Origin: an uncultured Chitinophagaceae bacterium
GTDB taxonomy: Bacteria > Bacteroidota > Bacteroidia > Chitinophagales > Chitinophagaceae
Direction: 5' to 3'
DNA: 64,000 nt
NCBI GenBank assembly: GCA_937958995.1
Contig: CALGAP010000008.1
Span: forward strand, 493,054 to 557,053
Part shown: positions 42,416 to 50,914 of the stretch, one piece after another
Numbering within the stretch: position 1 is the first letter of the stretch
Layout: each line of letters begins with the position of its first letter
The notes under the pieces: model-generated
Told to the model about the DNA's origin: nothing
Seen by the model: only the letters and a program-made list of their open reading frames with translations
Database searches by the model: none
Translations under genes and position numbers: made by a program

Positions 42416-44677
42416 ATGCCGTCACCCGATACCTCTAATCAGTTGTTTGACCTGGCTTCAAGGTTTGTGAATCAAACTTCCAGGCATCTTTTCCTGACCG
42501 GTAAGGCTGGCACGGGCAAGACTACTTTTTTGAAACATATCCGCGAAACCAGTCCCAAAAAAATGGCGGTAGTGGCGCCCACCGGCGTGGCAGCCATCAA
42601 CGCAGGCGGAGTGACCATGCACTCATTTTTCCAGTTGCCTTTCGGCGCCTATATTCCCGAAAACCGCGGCGGCTGGAACAGCACGGCCAATATCAATATG
42701 CCTGATACACTGTTGACCAACCTTCGCCTCAGCCGCGACAAGCGTGAGCTGATGCAGGAGCTGGAGCTGCTCATCATCGATGAGGTAAGTATGTTGCGTG
42801 CCGATATGCTCGATATGGTAGATCTGATTCTACGCACCGTAAGAAAACAGCCGATGATGCCTTTTGGCGGAGTGCAGATTTTGTATATCGGCGATTTGTT
42901 CCAGTTGCCGCCGGTGGTGAACAACGAAGAGTGGGAAGTGCTGAGAGACTATTATAAAAGCCCTTTCTTTTTCGACGCGCAGGTAATTCAGCAGTCGCCG
43001 CCGGTATATCTTGAGTTAAAAAAGATCTATCGACAGCATGAAGCAGATTTCATCAACCTGCTGAACAATATCCGCAACAATATGGCCACCGAAGAAGACC
43101 TGGCCATATTAAACGAACATTACCGCCCCGGTTACCAGATTGATGATTACGAAAGCTATATCACCCTTACCACGCACAACTGGAAGGCCGACGCTATCAA
43201 CCGCCAGAAACTGCAGCAGCTCGATGATCGCATGCATGAGTTCAGGGCGGAAATTGAGGGCGACTTCAACGAAAAATCTGTTCCTGCCGATATGGTGCTC
43301 TCGCTGAAGCAAGGAGCGCAAATCATGTTTATCAAAAATGATAAGGGAGAAGTGCGCCGTTACTACAACGGAAAGATCGCCACTATTTCGCGCATAGAAA
43401 ATGATGAGATTTACGTACAGTTTCCCGGTGAAAATCACGAACTTCAACTCGAAAAAGAAACCTGGAGAAATATTCGCTACCGCTACAACAAAGAGGCTGA
43501 CAATATTGAAGAAGAAGAGTTGGGCACGTTCAAACAATATCCTATCAGGCTGGCATGGGCTATTACGATCCATAAAAGCCAGGGACTCACTTTTGACAAG
43601 GCCATCATTGATGCCGGCGCTTCATTTGCGCCGGGACAGGTATATGTAGCGCTCAGCCGTCTTACTTCTCTTGAAGGATTGATTCTTTACTCCCCCATTC
43701 ATCCTCACTGCATCCATACCGATGCGCGGGTGTTGGAATTTACCCGTAGCGAAAAAGAAATGGACCTGTTGCAGCAGGAATTGCAGCAGGAGCAAAAGAT
43801 TTTTCTCGAAAGATCATTGCTACAAACTTTTGACTGGACCAAATTCGTGGAGAACTTCGAAGACCACGTGGAAGACAGTGCCAGCCTTAAACTTACAGAT
43901 AGCGAACAGCATGTGCAATGGGCCAAGAAGCTGTTACAGGCTACCCGGCAGCAGCAGGATTTTGCTAATAAATTTATCCGCCAACTGGAACAGCTGATAC
44001 CCAATGCTGCCGGGGATGGTTATGCCTTTCTGCATCAACGAGTGAAAGCCGGCGCGGAATATTTCATCAAGGCGATGGATGAAATCATTACTGAAATAAA
44101 AAATCACATAGAGCTTGTAAAACAAAAACTGCGCAGCCGTAAATATCCCGCTTTGTTAAAAGAGTTGCTGCTCACCCAGCAAAGAAAAAAGCAACAATTG
44201 CAGCATGCTATCGCCATCACTGAAGGATTAATGAACGGCGTGCCGGTATCTGAATTGCTGGAAGGTGTTGACGAAGAAAAGAAAGCTTCGCAGGTGCAGG
44301 AAGAAGAAGTGGTGGTTGCAGAAGAAAAATCTGCCAAAGCTCCCAAGGGTGAAACCCGGCGCATTTCATTGAAAATGTTCCGGGAGGGAATGGCCGTTGC
44401 AGACATCGCGCGGCAGCGCAACCTGGCAGTTTCCACCATCGAAGGGCACCTGGCATCGTTTATACCCACCGGGGAGGTTGCTATTCAGGAACTCGTCTCC
44501 CAGGAGCGCCTGGCCGTGATTATGAAGACGCTGGATGACATGAACTATTACTCCCAGGCGGCAGGTCCCGTAAAAGAAAAATTAGGCGCCGGTTATTCTT
44601 ACGGCGAAATAAGGGCGGTGCTGCAATACAGGTTGATGTTAGAAACCACCCAGCCCAAGGAGGAAAAAGAGGTATAG
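42416..44677 (+). CDS. PIF1-like helicase with C-terminal HTH_40 domain
   Basis: About 753 residues when started at MPSPDTSNQLFDLAS; an ATG at 42347 lies before it but gives an implausible leader. Superfamily 1B motifs: TGKAGTGKTT (residues 28-37), VVAPTGVAAINAGGVTMHSFF, LIIDEVSMLRADMLD, VQILYIGDLFQLPPV, then LAWAITIHKSQGLTFDKAIID and VYVALSRLTSLEGL. The last ~120 residues (RRISLKMFREGMAVADIARQRN.. ISTIEGHL) form an HTH_40 domain like that at the end of RecQ. PIF1-type helicases run 5' to 3' and can resolve G-quadruplexes and stalled forks. Confidence 0.93.
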   Translation: MPSPDTSNQLFDLASRFVNQTSRHLFLTGKAGTGKTTFLKHIRETSPKKMAVVAPTGVAAINAGGVTMHSFFQLPFGAYIPENRGGWNSTANINMPDTLLTNLRLSRDKRELMQELELLIIDEVSMLRADMLDMVDLILRTVRKQPMMPFGGVQILYIGDLFQLPPVVNNEEWEVLRDYYKSPFFFDAQVIQQSPPVYLELKKIYRQHEADFINLLNNIRNNMATEEDLAILNEHYRPGYQIDDYESYITLTTHNWKADAINRQKLQQLDDRMHEFRAEIEGDFNEKSVPADMVLSLKQGAQIMFIKNDKGEVRRYYNGKIATISRIENDEIYVQFPGENHELQLEKETWRNIRYRYNKEADNIEEEELGTFKQYPIRLAWAITIHKSQGLTFDKAIIDAGASFAPGQVYVALSRLTSLEGLILYSPIHPHCIHTDARVLEFTRSEKEMDLLQQELQQEQKIFLERSLLQTFDWTKFVENFEDHVEDSASLKLTDSEQHVQWAKKLLQATRQQQDFANKFIRQLEQLIPNAAGDGYAFLHQRVKAGAEYFIKAMDEIITEIKNHIELVKQKLRSRKYPALLKELLLTQQRKKQQLQHAIAITEGLMNGVPVSELLEGVDEEKKASQVQEEEVVVAEEKSAKAPKGETRRISLKMFREGMAVADIARQRNLAVSTIEGHLASFIPTGEVAIQELVSQERLAVIMKTLDDMNYYSQAAGPVKEKLGAGYSYGEIRAVLQYRLMLETTQPKEEKEV

Positions 44678-44696
44678 CACTGGCATAATTCTTTTA

Positions 44697-44730
44697 TTTG
44701 TTTTCTGCTCCCATCGCTTCGCTAAATTTA
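44697..44730 (+). promoter_or_regulatory. Candidate promoter of the PAP2 gene
   Basis: TTTG at 44697-44700 and TAAATTTA at 44723-44730, 22 bp apart. The ATG at 44735 lies 5 bp past the -7 box, so the transcript could be nearly leaderless. Confidence 0.35.
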
Positions 44731-44734
44731 CGGT

Positions 44735-45445
44735 ATGACGCAATTGACCAACGAGGAAAAGAAGATAGCCGATAAAGCGATCATTCTCACCAAGGAGATG
44801 ATCATTGCCCTCACTATTTTCCTGGCCAGCCTCATCACTTTTATCGTGATAGCCTATCGCGTCTTCGCGCTCGATAAGACCGGCGCCGATGAGGCAGCGT
44901 TCTCGTTTGCCAACAACCTGGTAAGCGACACTACCACCCAGGTGATGAAGGCGTTTAGCTTTTTGGGTTCGCACTATTTCCTGGTGCCCGCTAATATTCT
45001 GCTGGCCGTTATATACCTGCTTCGCAAAAAGTCGAGATATACTATTAAGGTGGCTGCCATTGCGCTTACCAGTCTCCTGATCATGCTTGGCCTCAAGTTG
45101 TTGTTTCAGCGCGAAAGGCCATTGATACCCTTATTGGAGCCTGCGCGCGGTTTGAGTTTTCCCAGCGGACATACCTTTATGAGCGTATGTTTTTACGGTC
45201 TTATCATGATCATTATCTGGAAAGAAGAAAAATATCATCCCGTCGCCAAGTGGGTGCTGCTTATTTTGGCAATACTGGTTGTGATCATGATCGGCTTTAG
45301 CCGCATTTACCTGCGCGTACATTATTTCACCGATGTGGTAGCAGGTTTTTGTATCGGTTTCAGCTGGCTGCTGATCAGTTCATATATTATTGATCAGATA
45401 AGACCGCGCGGATTGAAAAAGGCACCGGTCTCCCATTCCAATTAA
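44735..45445 (+). CDS. PAP2 family phosphatase
   Basis: A 236-residue membrane protein. All three phosphatase motifs are present: KLLFQRERP, PSGHTFMS and SRIYLRVHYFTDVVAG, with the catalytic His in the last two. Six TM helices are expected. Such enzymes dephosphorylate undecaprenyl diphosphate, lipid A or phosphatidate. It follows the PIF1 gene by 57 nt with a weak own promoter, and overlaps the convergent gene by 4 bases (TTAA). Confidence 0.94.
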   Translation: MTQLTNEEKKIADKAIILTKEMIIALTIFLASLITFIVIAYRVFALDKTGADEAAFSFANNLVSDTTTQVMKAFSFLGSHYFLVPANILLAVIYLLRKKSRYTIKVAAIALTSLLIMLGLKLLFQRERPLIPLLEPARGLSFPSGHTFMSVCFYGLIMIIIWKEEKYHPVAKWVLLILAILVVIMIGFSRIYLRVHYFTDVVAGFCIGFSWLLISSYIIDQIRPRGLKKAPVSHSN

Positions 45446-45924
45446 GTCTTATTCGATACAGATGGCTTAGTGGGCGTTCTTGTCCACCGCGACAATACTT
45501 CTTCTCCCACCATCAACACCAGCATACCTTGTTCGAAGCGATAGCGATTGGTGCGCAACAGGTTTTTCACGAAAACATCTTCATTATATCCCATGCAAGC
45601 CATTTTGGTCATCATAATTCTTTCATCAAACACCAGGCTTGAATCAGTTAATTCAAAACTGCCGTTCATGCTATTGCAGCCCGTGTTGCCGGCAAATCTT
45701 TTCTCATCGGTATTAAATATGAGTTGCGGCGTACTGCGCGCGCCGGTATCGCTGGGCAATACGGGCACCAGATACCAGGGGCCTGCCAGCGTTGCAGTAT
45801 CACTCGTTACCTGCATGGTATCGGTAGCGGTGGCGCTATCGGCAGATGGTGTAGCGTCTGTTGTTGATTCACTGCCGTTGCAGGCCACCAGGCCCATCAT
45901 CAGCACAATAATTAAGTATTTCAT
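45442..45924 (-). CDS. META domain lipoprotein
   Basis: About 160 residues from MKYLIIVLMMGLVAC, a lipobox Met start; an upstream ATG at 45972 adds 16 residues of poor signal quality. After a Ser/Thr/Ala linker (SESTTDATPSADSAT...), a META domain follows with GPWYLVPVLPSDT, GNTGCNSMNGSFEL, RIMMTKMACMGYNEDVF and RFEQGMLVLMVGEEVLSRW. META domains occur in HslJ-type heat-shock/outer-membrane proteins. It converges on PAP2 with a 4-base stop overlap. Confidence 0.88.
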   Translation of the reverse strand: MKYLIIVLMMGLVACNGSESTTDATPSADSATATDTMQVTSDTATLAGPWYLVPVLPSDTGARSTPQLIFNTDEKRFAGNTGCNSMNGSFELTDSSLVFDERIMMTKMACMGYNEDVFVKNLLRTNRYRFEQGMLVLMVGEEVLSRWTRTPTKPSVSNKT

Positions 45925-46033
45925 ACCCGTATTGATTAAGTTATGTAAACTGGGCTCAAAAAATAGTGCCAACAGATTTGAACCTTATTCGCTGCTTAAG
46001 AGTTGTTGATGCTTTGCCAACCTTTAAACTGCT

Positions 46034-46876
46034 CTACCTCAGCGACGGATCGTTAAACGTATCTCCCTGCCTGATATCACCTGTAGTATACCCTTTTTTG
46101 AACCAATACATTCTCTGCGCCGAGGTTCCATGCGTAAACGATTCAGGCACCACGCGGCCTTGCGCTTCTTCTTGCAGGCGGTCGTCGCCGATGGCATTGG
46201 CAGCATTCAGCGCTTCGTCTATATCACCATCTTCTACCACATTTTTCAATCGCTGCGCGTGATGCGCCCATACCCCCGCCAGGAAATCGGCTTGCAACTC
46301 GAGCATCACGGAATATTTGTTATACTCGGCTTCCGATAATTGCTGGCGAAGACGATGCACCTTATCGGTAGTGCCTTGCAGTTTCTGGATGTGATGACCT
46401 ACTTCGTGTGCCACTACATAAGCCATGGCAAAATCGCCGGGGGCACGCAGTTTGTTTTGCATGTCTTCGAAAAACGAAAGATCGATATAGACTTTTTCAT
46501 CGCCGGGGCAGTAAAAAGGACCCGTTGCCGAGCCGGCCATACCGCATGCGGATTGCACTGCCTGGCGGAAGAGCACCAGTGTTGGCTCGCGATATTGATC
46601 CCGAAGTAAAGTATTCCACACATCTTCGGTATCGGCCAGCACCACCTTGATAAATTCAGCGCGTTCATCATCGAGCTTCTGCTCTTCGGGCGATAATTCC
46701 TGCGCGGGTTGGGTAGGGGTGAGCTGCGACGCTGCATCGCCCAGGTTGCCACCCATCAGGAGGTATAACACCAGCACTATGATACCTCCAATGCCGCCGC
46801 CCACTGCCAGGCCTTTGCCCGACACGCTACGGCGGTCTTCAACGTTTGTACTTTGACGACGACCTCTCCATTGCAT
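46034..46876 (-). CDS. Neutral zinc metallopeptidase (KPN_02809/YpfJ family)
   Basis: About 280 residues from MQWRGRRQSTNVEDRR; the longer frame to 46933 is unlikely. One TM helix (about residues 24-44, GGIGGIIVLVLYLLMGG), then the family sequence GPFYCPGDEKVYIDLSFFEDM, VVAHEVGHHIQKLQG (zinc HExxH) and LELQADFLAGVWAHHAQ with the third ligand, and FTHGTSAQRMYWFKKG. Function is unknown though the fold is a membrane-tethered metallopeptidase. Confidence 0.92.
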   Translation of the reverse strand: MQWRGRRQSTNVEDRRSVSGKGLAVGGGIGGIIVLVLYLLMGGNLGDAASQLTPTQPAQELSPEEQKLDDERAEFIKVVLADTEDVWNTLLRDQYREPTLVLFRQAVQSACGMAGSATGPFYCPGDEKVYIDLSFFEDMQNKLRAPGDFAMAYVVAHEVGHHIQKLQGTTDKVHRLRQQLSEAEYNKYSVMLELQADFLAGVWAHHAQRLKNVVEDGDIDEALNAANAIGDDRLQEEAQGRVVPESFTHGTSAQRMYWFKKGYTTGDIRQGDTFNDPSLR

Positions 46877-47007
46877 AATGATCAGTTTTGGGGGAAAATT
46901 TACCCTGAAGTTAGCAATTTGGATGCCGGTCACATAAAAATATTACTGCTCCTGTGTTTTAGCGTTTTCCCTCCACCCCTAACCTCTAATTTGGACAGCA
47001 CCGTATC

Positions 47008-47865
47008 ATGCAACACGTAGAATTCTTCCATAAGGAACATTTCGAAAAGCACTACTACCGGGTATCTCCGCCGGCAGGGTTATCGCATTTCATTGATTTC
47101 TTTTGGGAAACCAATTTCGACAACCTGTGGGAAAAATACCCGGATGGCTTTTCCGACGCATTGTTTCCCAATGTCGGATATACCTACCTCATTAACCTGG
47201 GCTCGCCGTTTACAATGCAGTTGGAAGACAGAAGCTACGAAATGAAAACCGACGGTTTTTTGCCGCGCCATACCTGCCTGGAATGTTATCACCGGCCCGG
47301 CAACAGCATTTTCGGTATCAAGTTCAAAATTTCGCCCATCATTTTCGAAAAGAAGGTCAATTTCTCCGAATACCGCGAATACATTTTCCCCCTCAGCTAC
47401 CTGCTCGATCAATCGGTGCTGGACGCCATCAAAGAAGCTGACAGTTTCAAAAAAAGAGTGCAGTTAATTACTGCATACTATCAATCGGTGCTCAAACAAC
47501 ATCCCGATGTATTGCAGCCTGTAAAAATTGTAACTGAAATACTGGACACCAGTTACCGACTCAACAAATTCTCCGTTCCCATTGAAGAACTGGCGGCCCG
47601 TTATGGCATTTCTTCGCGTACACTACAGCGTTATTTCGAGATGACCACGAGCATCAGCAGCAAAAAGGCACTGCAGATTATGCGCATCCGCAAGGCCGCG
47701 GCCCATATTGCCAATTCGCCTTCCACTTTTCACCATTCGCTTTACGACTATTATGATCATAGTCATTTTTACAAACACCTGAGGCAGTTTTTGCATAAGA
47801 ATACACTGGCAGGATTGCAGCCGCATTTGAAGTTGTTGAAATCGTTGCATCAGAAAGGGGCTTAG
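47008..47865 (+). CDS. AraC family transcriptional regulator
   Basis: A 285-residue regulator. The N-terminal ~150 residues (VSPPAGLSHFIDFFWET, NVGYTYLINLGSPFTM) look like a DUF6597-type ligand domain. The C-terminal AraC HTH shows FSVPIEELAARYGISSRTLQRYFEMTTSISSKKALQIMRIRKAA and YDYYDHSHFYKHLRQFLH. It stands alone; downstream lies a palindrome cluster and then the TonB-type receptor on the other strand. The ligand is unknown. Confidence 0.92.
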   Translation: MQHVEFFHKEHFEKHYYRVSPPAGLSHFIDFFWETNFDNLWEKYPDGFSDALFPNVGYTYLINLGSPFTMQLEDRSYEMKTDGFLPRHTCLECYHRPGNSIFGIKFKISPIIFEKKVNFSEYREYIFPLSYLLDQSVLDAIKEADSFKKRVQLITAYYQSVLKQHPDVLQPVKIVTEILDTSYRLNKFSVPIEELAARYGISSRTLQRYFEMTTSISSKKALQIMRIRKAAAHIANSPSTFHHSLYDYYDHSHFYKHLRQFLHKNTLAGLQPHLKLLKSLHQKGA

Positions 47866-47884
47866 GCAACTATAAGGGCACCGT

Positions 47885-47949
47885 GAGCCACTTCTCCCAT
47901 GAGTGGCTCACCTGGCAAATGGGCCACCTGTGACCTGGCCGACCCTGGC
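47885..47949. repeat. Dispersed palindrome cluster, copy D (REP-like)
   Basis: Perfect 8-bp arms GAGCCACT (47885-47892) and AGTGGCTC (47902-47909) around 9 nt, followed by CACCTGG and GGCCACCTGTGACCTGGCC units. It lies between the AraC stop and the receptor stop, in a 3'-to-3' gap. An acccgacacccgac stretch follows. Confidence 0.65.
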
Positions 47950-47987
47950 CGCGCCGTCACCCGACACCCGACACCTGCCCCCGATGT

Positions 47988-50420
47988 CTAATTCGCCGCC
48001 CTTCTTCGTTCTTCTTCGCTGGCCGTTGTTCTTCTCCTGGCTGCAGCCACGGTGTTTCTTCCAAAACGATAAGTGAATGAAAGATTCGCAACGCGCGTTT
48101 CCCGTTCGGCATGCCAGTGCTCGGTGTAGTTGGAGAATTCCACTACGGCTCGGGGCAGGCCAGTCCAGAAAATATCGGTGATGTTGAGGCGGATAATGCC
48201 GCGGTTTTTCAAAACTGATTTCTGTACGCCGGCCGAGAGCTGCCAGGTGGGATCAAGCACCATGAATCCATACTGACCACCAGTGTTGAGGTTCAGATTC
48301 AGTTCGGCAGCCCAGCCTTTCTTAAACGTGAAATTGTTGTTGGTACTCACGTTAGCAGCAGGAGTCCCATTGTCCAATTGGGTATTGGCAAGATTACCAT
48401 TATAATGACCATAATAAACATTCACGTTATTGATAGAGTTCCACCATTTTGTCACACGCAGCGGCGCTGATACCGTTAATCCATAATAATCGAAAGTGGA
48501 GAGATTGACGGGTATCTCCACAGTTACTTTGTCTTCTGTTTCACTCGGACGAATTACCACTGTAAAGTTTTGCGTGGTGCGGCTGTATCCCAAAGTAAAA
48601 TTCAGTTGCTTCAAGGTATAGCTCAGCTCATACGACCAGGTAAGTTGCGGGCGCAGGCCAGGATTGCCGGAGCTATAGGTACTCGGATCGAGGAAGAATC
48701 GGAAGGGATTCAATTGAGAATAATTAGGCCTGTCTATTCTTCGGCTGACAGACAGGCCTATGGTCTTTTCAGGGCTTACTTTATAGTTCACAAACACGCT
48801 GGGAAACACCTGCAGGTAACTGCTGTCAAAATCCATATCGTTGGCCAACTGATCGCCTTTGATATTGGTTTGTTCCGCACGCACACCCGCCATCACCGAC
48901 CAGCTTTTGAATTCTTTCTGGAAGTTGACATACAGCGCATGGTTATTTTCCTTGTAAATAAAATGGTTGCTCTTGCTGCTGTCGTACACGGGCGGCGGAT
49001 TACTTATATCGTAAAACACCACATCGTTATCCGTTTTCACAAAACTTGTTTTAAAACCAGTCTCTATGCGCACGCCTTTTTTCAGCGGTAGAGTATAATC
49101 GGCTTTCGCAGTAAACAATGAAATTTTCCCGCGCTGATCACCATCCAGCTTATATACCGGCATGGTGGGCACATCATTGAGCGTGTAGTATCCCGTGTTG
49201 AAAAGAGAAAGGTTAGAACTGTTGAATACGCCATAATCCGCATCGGCGGTCATTTCTCTGCCTGTGCTATCGAAGGTGTGTTTGAAATTGATATTACCCA
49301 CCACATTCCTGAAACTGTTTTTTTCTGTGGCATTCGTAACAAACTTAGATGAAGGTGCAAACAGCGAATCGATCACCAACGACTGGTTGGTATTGGCGCG
49401 ATTGTATTTGGTAAATGAGCTGTTCACCACAAAGCCCCAGATAGTTTTTTTATTGGGAAAAAAATCTGCACCCAGCCGGGCCGTATGATTGTTGATGGGA
49501 GTCTTCATGAAATTGTCCTGGTCATAAGCGCCATCATATTTACCATTTTCAAAAAACTCACGCTTCAGGAAAAGGTGATTCAGGTTCATACGGTACGCAT
49601 AATTGTAATTGCCGAACAGGTTCAGTTTCTTATTGCGATAGTTGAAAGTGGCGCCGGTATTGGCTTTGGGATAAATACCCTGTCCATAGCCAGCGGTAAA
49701 ACTGCCATTGGCTCCGAGGCGCAAATCCTTCTTCATGCGAATGTCTATAATACCCGAATTACCGGCCGCATCGTATTTCGCAGAGGGGTTGGTAATGATA
49801 TCAATTCTTTCGATGCTGTTGGAAGGAAGACCACGCAGAAAATTCACCAGGTCCGCACCCGACATCGGGGTTATTTTCCCGTCAATCATCACAATTACGC
49901 CCTGGCGGCCGCGCAGACTGATATTATCGTTGCCATCTATCAGCACGACCGGTGCCCGTTCTAATACTTCAAACGCGCTGCTGCCGGCATTCACCAGGCT
50001 GTTGTCCACATTCACCACAATTCTGTCGGTAAGTTTTTGGATAAATGGCTTGCGCGCGGTCACAGTTACTTCGCGCAAAGCCGAAGCTGGCGCGGGATGC
50101 AGTGTTAATGCGGGCAATCGTATTTCGGGAGTTGATGATGATAAATTGATCGGAGAGGAAAAAGCCGTTGAATGGTTCACCATCGTCACACGCACCAGGT
50201 ATTGGCTGTAAGGCACCTGTTCAAATTCAGCCACGCCAGCGGCATCGCTCACGGCTGCTTTTACCAGCACCGAATCATTGGCACGCAGCAATTCCACCGT
50301 TGCATTTTCCACAGCCAATTGCCGCTCATTTACCACTACAACCGTAATTTTTCCGCGATCCTGGCCAAATACTGATAAATAAATAAACGGTACGAGGCAA
50401 GTCAAGACAAGTTTTCTCAT
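47988..50420 (-). CDS. Outer membrane TonB-type receptor (beta-barrel family 3, with carboxypeptidase-like domain)
   Basis: About 810 residues. Signal peptide (MRKLVLTCLVPFIYLSVFG|Q), a regulatory carboxypeptidase-like domain (ITVVVVNERQLAVENATVELL), a plug-like segment (EVTVTARKPFIQKLTDRIVVNVDNSLVNAGSSAFEVLER, GRQGVIVMIDGKITPMSGADLVNFLRGLPSNSIERIDIITNPSAKYDAAG), and an outer membrane beta-barrel to the C-terminus (LSFTYRFG). It belongs to the family 3 barrel group rather than SusC, with no SusD next to it. Substrate unknown. Two nearby Mets (50429 or 50420) could start it. Confidence 0.88.
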   Translation of the reverse strand: MRKLVLTCLVPFIYLSVFGQDRGKITVVVVNERQLAVENATVELLRANDSVLVKAAVSDAAGVAEFEQVPYSQYLVRVTMVNHSTAFSSPINLSSSTPEIRLPALTLHPAPASALREVTVTARKPFIQKLTDRIVVNVDNSLVNAGSSAFEVLERAPVVLIDGNDNISLRGRQGVIVMIDGKITPMSGADLVNFLRGLPSNSIERIDIITNPSAKYDAAGNSGIIDIRMKKDLRLGANGSFTAGYGQGIYPKANTGATFNYRNKKLNLFGNYNYAYRMNLNHLFLKREFFENGKYDGAYDQDNFMKTPINNHTARLGADFFPNKKTIWGFVVNSSFTKYNRANTNQSLVIDSLFAPSSKFVTNATEKNSFRNVVGNINFKHTFDSTGREMTADADYGVFNSSNLSLFNTGYYTLNDVPTMPVYKLDGDQRGKISLFTAKADYTLPLKKGVRIETGFKTSFVKTDNDVVFYDISNPPPVYDSSKSNHFIYKENNHALYVNFQKEFKSWSVMAGVRAEQTNIKGDQLANDMDFDSSYLQVFPSVFVNYKVSPEKTIGLSVSRRIDRPNYSQLNPFRFFLDPSTYSSGNPGLRPQLTWSYELSYTLKQLNFTLGYSRTTQNFTVVIRPSETEDKVTVEIPVNLSTFDYYGLTVSAPLRVTKWWNSINNVNVYYGHYNGNLANTQLDNGTPAANVSTNNNFTFKKGWAAELNLNLNTGGQYGFMVLDPTWQLSAGVQKSVLKNRGIIRLNITDIFWTGLPRAVVEFSNYTEHWHAERETRVANLSFTYRFGRNTVAAARRRTTASEEERRRAAN

Positions 50421-50542
50421 TGGGCGCATTTATTCGCCAAAAATTGAGAAAAAACGAATGTCCTCGTAGTTAATATATACCACGCCCAGCAGTAGAAAGA
50501 TGAGTGGGTGGCGCCAGCAAAATGGATTGTCGGATATTTACA

Positions 50543-50800
50543 CTAAGGAGAGAGTTTGCTGATCTGCATGTTTTCCAGCTTTTCTGATATGGCCGCCTCC
50601 AGGTTTACGGGTATGGTTTCTGTGCCCTCGCCTATGGCAGTGAGCCGCTTCAGTTGCTGGTCATATACAAATACGAATATCTGTCCGCCGTTAAAACTTA
50701 CTCTGAATCGTATATCGTCGTTGAACTGGAAGGGAGTTGCGCGCACTTCGTAAGGCACGCCGTCCACTAGTAATTCAAATAAAAATGTCTTGCTCTTCAT
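50543..50800 (-). CDS. Hypothetical small protein
   Basis: An 85-residue protein, with no signal peptide, with alternating beta-strands (TFLFELLVDGVPYEVRATPFQFNDDIRFRVSFNG) and a short C-terminal helix. No family recognised. It stands alone between the receptor and the hybrid kinase and is likely cytoplasmic. Codon pattern and start look normal. Confidence 0.6.
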   Translation of the reverse strand: MKSKTFLFELLVDGVPYEVRATPFQFNDDIRFRVSFNGGQIFVFVYDQQLKRLTAIGEGTETIPVNLEAAISEKLENMQISKLSP

Positions 50801-50914
50801 ATCCTTTTCATTTAATTCAACACCTCGTTGACATCTTTATGCCTTCTTTCAAAAAACATACCTCATGCTTATACGATATTGTTAACATTTAGCTACGTAG
50901 AATCAGTTCCCCAA

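Noticed and set aside
42175..42438. Plus-strand 87-residue frame before the PIF1-like gene
   Set aside because: It runs into the start of the helicase in another frame and has no domain, signal or ribosome site; region treated as upstream sequence.
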